This document shows, piece after piece, positions 44,878-52,407 of a stretch of 64,000 nucleotides of DNA. The notes below the pieces were generated by a model that saw only the letters and a program-made list of their open reading frames with translations, was not told the origin of the DNA and searched no databases. How positions within the stretch are numbered: the first letter of the stretch is position 1; the number at the start of each line of letters is the position of its first letter. Source of the DNA: Streptosporangium sp. NBC_01756 (GTDB lineage Bacteria; Actinomycetota; Actinomycetes; Streptosporangiales; Streptosporangiaceae); assembly GCF_035917975.1 (NCBI RefSeq), contig NZ_CP109130.1, positions 2,046,001-2,110,000 of the forward strand. The letters are read 5' to 3'. Made by a program: the position numbers and the translations under genes.

Positions 44878-45058
44878 TCAGGCGAACTTCGACTTCGGCC
44901 GGTCCTGCAGGACTCCGTCGATGTAGACGTCGACCTTTTCGTCGTAGAAGGAGACCAGCCCGGCGATGCGGCGGCTCTCCTCCAGCGGGGTCCGGTAGGA
45001 CCACGCCAGATCCGCGCGACCGTTCACCGACCAGTATTCGGCCGTCCCCTTGTACGGG
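44878..45058 (-). pseudogene. 3' fragment of a split DUF427 gene
   Basis: This segment encodes the last 57 or so residues of a DUF427 protein (K-G-T-A-E-Y-W-S-V-N-G-R-A-D-L-A onward), almost identical to the C-terminus of the intact copy at 46113. Homology stops abruptly at TACGGG (45053-45058). The missing 5' part is found at 54048-54597 and begins at the same point with the same TACGGG. The gene was therefore broken by insertion. An ATG at 45066 gives a short open frame by chance. Confidence 0.9.
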
Positions 45059-45123
45059 TAAAGCATTCATTGAGGCTGTCATTTCAAACGGTGCTTATTC
45101 CGAGGAGGCGATCAACATCAGAC

Positions 45124-45651
45124 TCAGCCGAACAGGTCGACCAGCACCGCCCATGCTCTGGGGGAAGGCTCCTCCCCGGGGAAAAACTGCGCACACAGGC
45201 GGAGCGCGTCCTCCGCGGAGACGACGTTGGCCAGCTCTGCCAGGTGTCGGAGATCGTCCACATCGCGTGTTCGTGCCGCCATCGCCTTCATCGCGAAGAT
45301 GTGCTCGGGTGAAGCCGCCATCACGCGGAGGCCCGGATGGTCGAAGACTCTTCGCTTCCCCGGATCGTCTTTCCCAGAAATATAGACGCTGGCCTGCTCG
45401 TTCAACCACCATGGAGGCAAGCCGAGGTCCTCAGCGACCCGGCGGGCCTCTTCCAGAACCACTCCGTGCGGTACGAAGAGCGCGTCCACGTCACGGGTGA
45501 CTCGGACCGCGTCGTAGGCGAGCGCCATTGCGGCTCCGCCCACGACGAAGAGATCCGCGACGACGCCCCGGCGCATCAGCCGTTCCCCCAGCGCGGTGAA
45601 AGCCCGCTCAAGCTCCGCCCTGCCAAGCAGTCCGTCATCTGTCCCGCTCAT
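45124..45651 (-). CDS. nucleotidyltransferase-like protein (DUF6036/AbiEii-type)
   Basis: This 175-residue protein has a nucleotidyltransferase core: L-F-V-V-G-G-A-A-M-A-L near residue 36 and V-T-R-D-V-D-A-L-F near 52, where the D-x-D-type acids bind metal. The later part is helical (M-K-A-M-A-A-R-T-R-D-V-D-D-L-R-H-L). Such stand-alone enzymes act as toxins that modify tRNA or as resistance enzymes. Its start overlaps the stop of the upstream gene by 4 bases (ATGA), as in toxin-antitoxin operons. Confidence 0.78.
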   Translation of the reverse strand: MSGTDDGLLGRAELERAFTALGERLMRRGVVADLFVVGGAAMALAYDAVRVTRDVDALFVPHGVVLEEARRVAEDLGLPPWWLNEQASVYISGKDDPGKRRVFDHPGLRVMAASPEHIFAMKAMAARTRDVDDLRHLAELANVVSAEDALRLCAQFFPGEEPSPRAWAVLVDLFG

Positions 45652-46028
45652 GCCGCCTCGAGATCCTTGCTCGAAAGGTAGACACCGTGCTTACGGAAGG
45701 CGGCAGGGGCCCAGACCAGCGCATCCACGCGCTGGCTGGCCAGCTCAGCGGGGAACCAGGGGTGGCGCAACACCCGCAGCGCCGTCCATGGAGGCGGGGC
45801 AAGATCATGCTTCGCGGCGAGATGCTCCGCGAGCGCGGCCAGCAAGGCATCCCACCGTTCGTCGCCCACAGATTCCGGCTCGGATCTGAGCAACGCCGGC
45901 TGGGCATCGGACGTCTCCCAGCGATATTCCTCGAGGAACTCCCACACGAGCTTCCAGCGAATCTTTTCGTTGGAATTCGCTTTCATGCGCGCGGCGAGAT
46001 CGACGAGTGTCATCGGGCGATAAACCAT
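45648..46028 (-). CDS. partner of nucleotidyltransferase, putative antitoxin
   Basis: This 126-residue protein is helical and Trp-rich, with an N-terminal M-T-L-V-D-L-A-A-R-M-K segment, an acidic middle and a W-T-A-L-R-V-L-R-H-P-W-F motif near residue 80. No DNA-binding motif is certain. Translational coupling to the nucleotidyltransferase gene and its first position in the operon suggest an antitoxin or regulator (inference). Confidence 0.6.
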   Translation of the reverse strand: MVYRPMTLVDLAARMKANSNEKIRWKLVWEFLEEYRWETSDAQPALLRSEPESVGDERWDALLAALAEHLAAKHDLAPPPWTALRVLRHPWFPAELASQRVDALVWAPAAFRKHGVYLSSKDLEAA

Positions 46029-46112
46029 GTCATCCCTCCCGTTCGCTCAGACAGAGTTCGATGCTATCGCTACATGCCAGCCCGGTTCAGGCCAGACGCC
46101 GCAGGTCGCGAG

Positions 46113-46841
46113 TCAGGCGAACTTCGACTTCGGCCGGTCCTGCAAGACTCCGTCGATGTAGACGTCGACCTTCTCGTCGTAGAAGGAGACCAGCCCGGCG
46201 ATGCGGCGGCTCTCCTCCAGCGGGGTCCGGTAGGACCACGCCAGATCCGCGCGACCGTTCACCGACCAGTATTCGGCCGTCCCCTTGTAGGGGCAGTGGG
46301 TCACGGTGCCGGTGGGGGTGAGCAGGTCCAGGCGGATGTCGGTCTTGGGCAGGTAGTAACGCGGTGGCAGACCGGTCTCGAACAGGATCCGGGGGCTGCG
46401 GGAGTCGGCGACCGTCACCCCGTCGACCTCGACGCGCACATGGCGGGAGGAGGGCAGCACGTCCACCCGGGTGTAGGGATCACGGGCGTGCACATAGACC
46501 TCCTCGTCCTCCTCGAACCAGGCGTCCACCGCCTCCCACTCGAACCGCACATGATCGCGCAACTCCTCGATCGGAGAGCCGGGATAGGCCAGCGCCGCGT
46601 CGGCCACACCTTCCACGTCGAACAGCACCGCCTCACCACGGCTGGGCGAGTACACGGTCCGGCCGCTGGGCTTCAACTCGACGGCGACATCCTGCCGGGG
46701 GAAGTAGTAGGTCGGGTAGTAGGGCACCTCCCAGACCAGCAACGCCCGGACGGTGTCGGCGATCACCCGACCGCCCAGGAAAACCCGCACCCTCTTGGCG
46801 GCCCGCTCGATGCGGACCCGCCCACGCGTGATCGGCTCCAT
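46113..46841 (-). CDS. DUF427 protein with two tandem domains
   Basis: This protein of 242 residues starts at ATG 46841 (ATG 46865 is an in-frame alternative). It contains two DUF427 domains. The first has Y-Y-F-P-R-Q-D-V near residue 50. The second has Y-Y-L-P-K-T-D-I-R near 170, followed by C-P-Y-K-G-T-A-E-Y-W-S. It is the only intact one of three copies in the window. The other copy is split at the borders of the inserted segment and differs by only a few bases. The family has no assigned function. Confidence 0.88.
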   Translation of the reverse strand: MEPITRGRVRIERAAKRVRVFLGGRVIADTVRALLVWEVPYYPTYYFPRQDVAVELKPSGRTVYSPSRGEAVLFDVEGVADAALAYPGSPIEELRDHVRFEWEAVDAWFEEDEEVYVHARDPYTRVDVLPSSRHVRVEVDGVTVADSRSPRILFETGLPPRYYLPKTDIRLDLLTPTGTVTHCPYKGTAEYWSVNGRADLAWSYRTPLEESRRIAGLVSFYDEKVDVYIDGVLQDRPKSKFA

Positions 46842-46914
46842 GACCGCGCCAACCCAGACCACCATCGAACTATTCCGATAGCCACTCCGAAGTGCCCGTA
46901 CGGCCTGCGGGTCG

Positions 46915-47260
46915 GCTCCCGTTATGCGGTGGGGTACTCAGCTCGACGTCCGACCGGTCTACGTCTCCACCGACCTGGACGGCGGGACATCCCGCTGCGG
47001 CAGTGGGCTCACATGCTCGGCTACCGAGAACACTTCTCCACCAAGAGCCGCCACTACTCCACCACGCTCGGGACACTGCGCCAGGCCCGCGCCGACTACC
47101 GCGCCGAACAGGCCCGGATGACCCTCGGTCTCCCGGCTCCTGACGATCGGAAGACACTCACGGTCTCCGAATGGTGCTACGGCGGAAGCGGCCACCGGTA
47201 CGGCGAACCGTTCTGGGCCGAACTCGCCCGGCAGCGCATCGCCACGCCCGCAGGATCACC
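46915..47260 (+). pseudogene. decayed RepSA-type replication initiator
   Basis: One frame reads R-W-G-T-Q-L-D-V-R-P-V-Y (about 46924). Another, further on, reads R-Q-W-A-H-M-L-G-Y-R-E-H-F-S-T-K-S-R, then Y-S-T-T-L-G-T-L-R-Q-A-R-A and V-S-E-W. Both belong to the C-terminal half of AICE/SLP1-type RepSA initiators. The stretch between is deleted and frame-shifted, and the N-terminal half is missing, so replication function is lost. It marks an AICE origin of this DNA. Confidence 0.75.
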
Positions 47261-47462
47261 CGGGAACGGGAACAGCTCGACTCCGGCTGACGGTGGTCTC
47301 ATCCATGCGCCAAGTGGTGTGACCGGCGGAATGCCGTAGACACCCGAAGGGCTCGCGGAGCGAGTTCGGCCGGCGACATCACGGCGGAAAGCTCATCCTC
47401 TCGCCACGCCGGATGGTCATGATGGGAGCCCTGGATTCCGTGGCTGTCCCTACTGGCCCGGC

Positions 47463-47723
47463 TTACTGAGAAGCACCGGGGTTCGCTGCTCGCTCCTCTG
47501 CGGTGGTCGGGAACGATCCGACGCCTTGCGAGGTCACGATCCAGCCCTCATCGCGGAGGATCTTCATGGCCTTGCGGACGGTTGGCCTGGAGACCTGAAA
47601 CTCCTCTTCCATCGCAACCTCGGAGAGCAGGGTCTCGACGTCGTACTCGCCCGTGTCGATCCGCCTGCGGACCTCCTCGACGATCTGCGACCACTTGGGC
47701 TTGCGTGGGTCGTACCTGAACAT
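47463..47723 (-). CDS. GntR-family winged-helix regulator
   Basis: This 86-residue protein starts at ATG 47723 (in-frame ATG 47774 is possible). It is a single winged helix: W-S-Q-I-V-E-E-V-R-R-R-I, E-V-A-M-E-E-E-F-Q-V-S-R-P-T-V-R-K-A-M-K-I-L and G-W-I-V-T-S-Q-G-V-G-S-F. There is no ligand domain. Short GntR proteins like this regulate excision and replication genes of AICEs. It is divergent from the small genes at 47832 and 48037, with palindromes in between. Confidence 0.85.
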   Translation of the reverse strand: MFRYDPRKPKWSQIVEEVRRRIDTGEYDVETLLSEVAMEEEFQVSRPTVRKAMKILRDEGWIVTSQGVGSFPTTAEERAANPGASQ

Positions 47724-47765
47724 GATCCCAAGGCTAGATATGCCTTGACCTGCAAAGATAGAAGC

Positions 47766-47824
47766 AGACGTCATATGACGTTAACTAACGTCTATTTACA
47801 GGTACTTACATGTGCTCCTATGAT
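47766..47824 (+). promoter_or_regulatory. overlapping palindromes and a leaderless-type promoter
   Basis: ACGTCATATGACGT (47768-47781) is a perfect palindrome. It shares its last ACGT with the near-palindrome ACGTTAACTAACGT (47778-47791). TTTACA (47795) and TATGAT (47819) are spaced 18 bases. Transcription would begin about at the ATG 47832, that is, leaderless. The palindromes overlap the region where the divergent GntR gene's promoter would be. Confidence 0.55.
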
Positions 47825-47831
47825 AATGGTC

Positions 47832-48050
47832 ATGGCCGACTGGAACATCCCCGAGTTCGATGTCACCCGGTGCCCCGACGGCACTTGGGAGGCCCGGTTC
47901 AAAGGAACGCCAGCCGAGGACCCTGCGGACGCGACTGCGGGCACCTTCCGGTACCTGGAACTGCTCTGCTGCGCCAAGCGGATCGGCCGGTCCCTCCGCG
48001 AGGCCTGCGACCGCAACTCCTCATCGGGGACCCGCCGTGATCACGGCTGA
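47832..48050 (+). CDS. AICE-type small conserved protein
   Basis: This 72-residue protein (M-A-D-W-N-I-P-E-F-D-V-T-R) starts at ATG 47832; ATG 47820 and 47826 are in frame. It has two Cys in tandem (L-L-C-C-A-K-R) and a basic C-terminus. Small genes of this kind occur beside GntR regulators in actinobacterial integrative elements. No function is assigned. The next gene overlaps it by 14 bases. Confidence 0.65.
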   Translation: MADWNIPEFDVTRCPDGTWEARFKGTPAEDPADATAGTFRYLELLCCAKRIGRSLREACDRNSSSGTRRDHG

Positions 48051-48324
48051 TCAATGCCTGAGCCCACACGTGGCGATGGCCCAACGCGACCATGTGCGGC
48101 TGGAATGGCGCAAGCCGTACCGGACTCCCGATCGGGTGCGGCCGATGGCATGGACCTGCCTGTGCAGGACGACGATCTACGAACTGTGCTCCGGCGGCGG
48201 CCAGGCGTTCATCCGCCGGACCGTCCAGCTCGACGGCGACGCCACGGTGCACGAGTCCCCGCGCTGGCCGGTCAACGAAGCCCGGACCATCTGGACGGCC
48301 CTGCTGTCCGGAGGGGTCCGATAG
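48037..48324 (+). CDS. AICE-type small conserved protein
   Basis: This 95-residue protein starts at GTG 48037, overlapping the previous gene by 14 bases. It has several Cys (C-L-S-P-H, then W-T-C-L-C-R-T-T) and Y-E-L-C-S-G-G-G-Q-A-F-I-R-R. It may bind a metal or nucleic acid. Its stop codon is followed after 3 bases by one arm of a hairpin that the IS256-family element has split. Confidence 0.65.
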   Translation: MITADQCLSPHVAMAQRDHVRLEWRKPYRTPDRVRPMAWTCLCRTTIYELCSGGGQAFIRRTVQLDGDATVHESPRWPVNEARTIWTALLSGGVR

Positions 48325-48350
48325 ACGGGCGTGGCGGCGTGGGATCTGAA

Positions 48351-49772
48351 GGTCACGTCCAGCGAAGTGGTGTATGAGTTGATCTCCGCGTGATCCTGTT
48401 TCTGCAGGTTAAGCGGTAAGTGTCTGTGGAATGGGTTTCTGCTGCGGTGTGTCGCTCGTGATGACCCGCATTCGAGCTTTCGCCAAGACATCCAGTCCCA
48501 TGTAGCGGCGGGCCTCGGTCCACTCATCGGTCTGCTCGGCCAAAACCGCACCAACGAGACGGACGATCGAGCCGCGGTCGGGGAAGATCCCGACCACGTC
48601 GGTGCGGCGGCGGATCTCCTTGTTCAACCGTTCTTGGGGATTGTTCGACCAGATCTGCTTCCAGATCTCCCGGGGGAAGGCGGCGAAGGCCAGCAACTCT
48701 TCCCGGGCGGCGTCCAAGTGCTCACACGCGGCCGGATACTTGGCCTCCAACGCTTCGATCACCCAGGCGTGCTGGGTGCGCACCTGCTCGGCGGTGGGCT
48801 GGTCGAAGATGGTGCGCACCAAGGTCGCCACCCACGGCTGCGCCGACTTCGGAACCGTGGTGAGCAAGTTCCGCAGGTAGTGGCTGCGACAACGCTGCCA
48901 GGACGCGCCCGGCAGGGTCGCGCCGATCGCCCCGACCAGCCCGGTGTGGGCATCGGAGACGACCAGTTGCACCCCGCTCAGCCCGCGAGTCACCAGGCCA
49001 CGCAGGAACGCCAGCCAGCCGGCGCCGTCCTCGGCCGAGGTGACCTCCAGCCCCAAGATCTCCCTGTTGCCGTTGGCGTTGACCGCGGTGGCGACCAGCA
49101 CGTGCACGTTGATGATCCGGCCGCCTTCGCGCACTTTCTGCGTCAGCGCGTCCAGCCACACGAACGCGTACGGCCCGGCGTCCAACGTCCGGGTGCGGAA
49201 GGCCTCCACCTGGGCGTCCAGGACCTTGGCCATCTCGCTGACCTGGCTTTTGGAGATGTGTTTGATGCCGAGCTGCTCGACCAGTTTGTCCACCCGCCGG
49301 GTGGAGACGCCGAGCAGGTAGGAGGTGGCCACCACGCTGATCAGGGCTTGTTCGGCTCGGCGGCGCCGTTCCAGCAGCCACTCGGGAAAGTAGGAGCCCG
49401 AGCGCAGTTTCGGAATGGACAGCTCGACGGTGCCGGCCCGGGTATCCCAGTCGCGGATGCGGTAGCCGTTGCGCCGGTTGGTCCGCTCGTCGCTACGCGT
49501 GCCGTAGTGCGCTCCGCACAGGCCGTCGGCCTCGGCTGACATCAACGTCTCGGCCATGGTCTTCACCATGGATCGCAACAGATCCGGGTCGCCGTGCTCG
49601 ATCTGCTCCGTCAGCCAGCTTTCGGGGTTCACACTGTTGGGTGCGGCCATCGCTTTCTTCTCCTTCGATCTTGTTACTTCGCACTCGAAGGATCACGCGA
49701 TGGCCGTCCTCATTTCACGGCGCCACGCCCACTACCTGGGGAAACTCGTACACCACCTCCGTGGACGCAACC
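48351..49772 (-). mobile_element. IS256-family insertion sequence, 1422 bp
   Basis: The 30-base terminal inverted repeats (48351-48380 and 49743-49772) match at about 24 positions, with CGTCCA and GTGGTGTA conserved. A perfect 8-base target duplication GATCTGAA flanks it (48343-48350 and 49773-49780). One intact transposase gene lies inside. Everything needed for a recent insertion is present. Confidence 0.95.
48409..49650 (-). CDS. IS256-family (Mutator-type) transposase
   Basis: This 413-residue DDE transposase is intact. It has the IS256 landmarks: D-G-L-C-G-A-H-Y near residue 41, R-N-G-Y-R-x-R-x-W-D-T-R-A-G-T-V-E-L, F-V-W-L-D-A-L-T (first Asp near 167), L-V-V-S-D-A-H-T-G-L (second Asp near 235) and N-P-Q-E-R-L-N-K-E-I-R-R-R-T (catalytic Glu near 340). 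It catalyses transposition of its own element. Confidence 0.96.
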   Translation of the reverse strand: MAAPNSVNPESWLTEQIEHGDPDLLRSMVKTMAETLMSAEADGLCGAHYGTRSDERTNRRNGYRIRDWDTRAGTVELSIPKLRSGSYFPEWLLERRRRAEQALISVVATSYLLGVSTRRVDKLVEQLGIKHISKSQVSEMAKVLDAQVEAFRTRTLDAGPYAFVWLDALTQKVREGGRIINVHVLVATAVNANGNREILGLEVTSAEDGAGWLAFLRGLVTRGLSGVQLVVSDAHTGLVGAIGATLPGASWQRCRSHYLRNLLTTVPKSAQPWVATLVRTIFDQPTAEQVRTQHAWVIEALEAKYPAACEHLDAAREELLAFAAFPREIWKQIWSNNPQERLNKEIRRRTDVVGIFPDRGSIVRLVGAVLAEQTDEWTEARRYMGLDVLAKARMRVITSDTPQQKPIPQTLTA

Positions 49773-49808
49773 GATCTGAAGGGGCGGCGCCGCCACGCCT
49801 TCGAAAGG

Positions 49809-49836
49809 GCCAGGGGTCAACCGGGTGACCCCTGGC
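49809..49836. terminator. hairpin terminator
   Basis: GCCAGGGGTCA pairs perfectly with TGACCCCTGGC over a 6-base loop, just beyond the IS and the split hairpin. Confidence 0.75.
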
Positions 49837-49906
49837 CATGGAGACGTACCTGTTGCAGTTCTGGCCCGTAAGCTCTTGACCTTCTGTTCCATAGCTGTTC
49901 CGTAGG

Positions 49907-50025
49907 CCCCAAACGATGTCGACGGCCGTTCAGACCAGTTCGCCGCGCAGCTCACCGGCGACTCGGCCGTTCAGAACCGTCCAGCTCAGCCCATTCTCGT
50001 CTGACCCGATGGCTCCCAGAGATCG
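49907..50025. repeat. imperfect repeat, copy A
   Basis: About 120 bases beginning CCCCAAACGATGTC resemble 51294-51410, with conserved stretches including GTTCGCCG and TGGCTCCC. It directly abuts the 3' end of the 50027 gene. Confidence 0.55.
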
Positions 50026-50026
50026 C

Positions 50027-50476
50027 TCATTCCCGCCCTAAGATCGGGAAGCTCTTCTCCAATGCTGTAAGGGCATCCACGAGTGGTGGGATGTCCGTCT
50101 GGTCCAAGCCCTCGATCACAAAGTGAAGGGTGTTCCACATCCCAGGGTCGTCAGCTATGGTTCCGAAGATCAACAGAGAACCTGTGGGGCGACATTCAAT
50201 GGTGAGTTCCACCCAATGCTCACGGGAGGAAAGGATGGCCCTCCCCTTGACTTCGGCATAGATCCGCTCCAGGCCCGCGCGGAAGCTATGCAGTTCCTCA
50301 GTGCGAAGACCTGCGGCGATCTCGGCGATGAATCCCCCAACCTGTACTCGGACCGGAGAGATGAGCCGGTTCCCATCCCAGAAGTCGGTACAGCCAGGGT
50401 GCATACGACCAAGAACACGAATCATCACATGATCGGACTGCACGCCTCTACCGATGATGATCTCGGCTCGATTCAT
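50027..50476 (-). CDS. WapI/DUF6228-like immunity-type protein
   Basis: This 149-residue protein is taken from ATG 50476; the longer frame reaches 50566. The fold has alternating strands, with F-R-A-G-L-E-R-I-Y-A-E-V-K-G near residue 70, an E-L-T-I-E-C strand, and a C-terminal block F-V-I-E-G-L-D-Q-T-D-I-P-P-L-V-D-A-L. That block is typical of WapI-like immunity proteins to polymorphic toxins. No toxin gene is adjacent, so it may be an orphan immunity gene. The family call is tentative. Confidence 0.5.
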   Translation of the reverse strand: MNRAEIIIGRGVQSDHVMIRVLGRMHPGCTDFWDGNRLISPVRVQVGGFIAEIAAGLRTEELHSFRAGLERIYAEVKGRAILSSREHWVELTIECRPTGSLLIFGTIADDPGMWNTLHFVIEGLDQTDIPPLVDALTALEKSFPILGRE

Positions 50477-50649
50477 ACACCCATGATCCAGGAGAGGACA
50501 CATGCCCGATCCACAATCACCAGTTTGGAAGGCGTCCCGTCCTGATCGACTGAACTGCCGCGACACTGGTCACGGTGGGTTTCACGCTATCCGCCATCCC
50601 ATGGCTCCCTATGAATGACTGTCCCTACTGGCACGCTTGTGGCACGTGA

Positions 50650-50973
50650 TCAGCCGTCGATTCTCCAGGTTTCCCCATAACAGAGTGGCGGCCCGTATCT
50701 GTAAGTCTTCCCTGTCTTGGTGCTGATCGCAATGAGACCGTCGTCTGCCTTTGGTTGCTGGCACATGGAGTCCGGCGCACCGATGCCGGTGCCTTGTTCT
50801 GGTGCCAAGGTGGCGAAGGGCCCCTTGTTAAGCTTCCACTTCACTGTGACGGTGTCTTGTGTGCCGTTAACGATTTGGAGCTGTTCCTCGTCGCGTGGAG
50901 TACAGGCGACGAGAAGGAACACGACTATGAGCGCTAAACCTGTGGCACGCCGGAGTGTTTGGGAGGCTGTCAT
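50650..50973 (-). CDS. small lipoprotein
   Basis: This 107-residue protein has a signal peptide ending in the lipobox L-L-V-A-C. The mature part is a small beta-rich domain (I-V-N-G-T-Q-D-T-V-T-V-K-W) with two later Cys (S-M-C-Q-Q and P-L-C-Y) that may form a disulphide. Base composition is lower in GC than the flanks. Family not recognised. Confidence 0.65.
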   Translation of the reverse strand: MTASQTLRRATGLALIVVFLLVACTPRDEEQLQIVNGTQDTVTVKWKLNKGPFATLAPEQGTGIGAPDSMCQQPKADDGLIAISTKTGKTYRYGPPLCYGETWRIDG

Positions 50974-51130
50974 GAGGGTCCGCTATGCCCTGATCGCATG
51001 GGGCAATCATACGGATGCGAGGTCGCCGTGCCATACCTCTCCGTTCCCCCTTGCTCTCCGGGAGAGCCTGCAGATCGTACACATGCAAAAAACCAGGACA
51101 GAGTACGAATTGACCTAGCCTTGGCGGATT

Positions 51131-51168
51131 GCCCTGCAGGATTCGAACCCAGAACCTACGGATTAAAA
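51131..51168 (-). pseudogene. tRNA-Lys-like 3' fragment (attachment scar)
   Basis: On the minus strand the sequence reads from an anticodon-loop-like TTTTAATCC through TGGGTTCGAATCC to GCAGGGC, as in a tRNA-Lys(TTT) 3' half. The T-stem is imperfect, as if one base were lost. The 5' half is missing and unrelated sequence begins at the anticodon loop. This is where tyrosine-recombinase att sites end. Confidence 0.5.
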
Positions 51169-51293
51169 TATCAATCTTGCGCCGTTCCGGACAGTTCAAT
51201 GCAGTTCAGAGGATGTGTATGGTCCATTCCGAACGGCCTGGGACGGCCTGGAACTGCAACGAGCGGGCTCTGTTGGCCCTTCCAATCCATAGA

Positions 51294-51410
51294 TCCCCAA
51301 ACGATGTCCAGGACCGTGCAGAACCGTTCGCCGTGCTGCTCATTGGGACTCCGGTCATTCAGATCCGCCCAGCCCAGTTCGTGATTGTCCGCCCAGGTGG
51401 CTCCCGGGAG
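51294..51410. repeat. imperfect repeat, copy B
   Basis: A diverged copy of 49907-50025 starting CCCCAAACGATGTC. It lies near the Lys-like tRNA scar. No gene is supported between 50974 and 51521. Confidence 0.55.
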
Positions 51411-51521
51411 ATGGGTAGGACAGCTACTCGGTCGGCGTGCCTGCAGGCGCGGGGACGACCAACCTTCCATGATCATGGGCCAAGGCTGGCGGTATACGCC
51501 GCGCACCATCATGATCAAGCC

Positions 51522-52100
51522 ATGACGACAAGTGCGCGATTCGATCGGATGGAGACCGAGCGGCTCATCATGCGACGCTGGCAGGAGTCCGACCGGGCAT
51601 CGTTCGCCGAGTTGAACGCCGACCCCGAGACCATGCGGTTCTTCCCGAACACGCTGGACCGCGCGGCCAGCGACGCGATGATCGAAATGATCGAGACGCG
51701 TTTCGACCGGCAAGGGTTTGGATTCTGGGCACTGGAAGTGGCCGCAACCGGCATGTTCATCGGGTTCACCGGCCTCAACCCGCTGCCCGACGGCGTGCCC
51801 GGCGCCGGCGGCATGGAGGTCGGCTGGCGGCTGGCCAAGCACGCCTGGCATCACGGATACGCCACCGAGGCGGCTCGGGCCGCGCTCAGCGTCGCCTTCG
51901 ACGACATGGGCCTGCCCGAGATCTGGTCCATGACCGCGGTCCTCAACGAACCGTCCCAGGCTGTCATGCGGCGGCTGGGGCTGACGGAGACGAACCGGTT
52001 CGACCACCCCCGGATCCCGCCGGGCGATCCGCTCCGGCCCCAAGTGGCCTATCACGGCACCGGCCCGAATGAGCAAGAGCCCGAAGGGTTCTTGGCTTAG
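51522..52100 (+). CDS. GNAT acetyltransferase, RimJ/RimL type
   Basis: This 192-residue protein starts at ATG 51522. It has the RimJ/RimL-like pattern: M-E-T-E-R-L-I-M-R-R-W near residue 8, G-F-W-A-L-E, V-G-W-R-L-A-K-H-A-W-H-H-G-Y-A-T-E-A-A (acetyl-CoA loop) and L-N-E-P-S-Q-A-V-M-R-R-L-G. Members acetylate protein N-termini or small amines. It is cargo in the inserted segment. Confidence 0.9.
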   Translation: MTTSARFDRMETERLIMRRWQESDRASFAELNADPETMRFFPNTLDRAASDAMIEMIETRFDRQGFGFWALEVAATGMFIGFTGLNPLPDGVPGAGGMEVGWRLAKHAWHHGYATEAARAALSVAFDDMGLPEIWSMTAVLNEPSQAVMRRLGLTETNRFDHPRIPPGDPLRPQVAYHGTGPNEQEPEGFLA

Positions 52101-52167
52101 GAAGGTTACTTCAGAAGCTGACGAAGACCCACGGTCGGGAATCCATCCCTGACTTGGGTCTTTGAAG

Positions 52168-52212
52168 TGGAGCGGGTGACGGGAATCGAACCCGCGCTGT
52201 CAGCTTGGGAAG
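52168..52212 (-). pseudogene. tRNA-Gly(CCC) 3' half (attachment scar)
   Basis: On the minus strand this segment is an exact tRNA-Gly 3' half. It runs from CTTCCCAAGCTGA (anticodon CCC loop and 3' stem) through the T-arm GCGGGTTCGATTCCC to acceptor CACCCGCT and CCA. The 5' half is absent, and the break falls in the anticodon loop. This is the expected att site left by a tyrosine-integrase element using this tRNA. It is not a functional tRNA. Confidence 0.85.
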
Positions 52213-52407
52213 TCTCTATTGCATCTGATCGCTGACCTAGCGAAACGCTGACCTGCGGGAGAGGGCTCCGATTACCCGTAGGCCCTCGCGAGTCCCCTCG
52301 CTGACCTTCCGGACGGGCACGCAGCAGGCACGGTTGCGCGCCACGTTCTCGATGTCTCTCTATGCTTTGTGAACTGACATGCGCCGGTACGTCCTGGATG
52401 AGGCCAA

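Larger units (their letters stand above)
48328..49799. terminator. terminator-like hairpin split by the IS
   Basis: GGCGTGGCGGCG (48328-48339) and its exact complement CGCCGCCACGCC (49788-49799) formed a 12-bp stem with an 18-base loop before the insertion sequence entered the loop. It lay directly after the 48037 gene. Confidence 0.7.
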
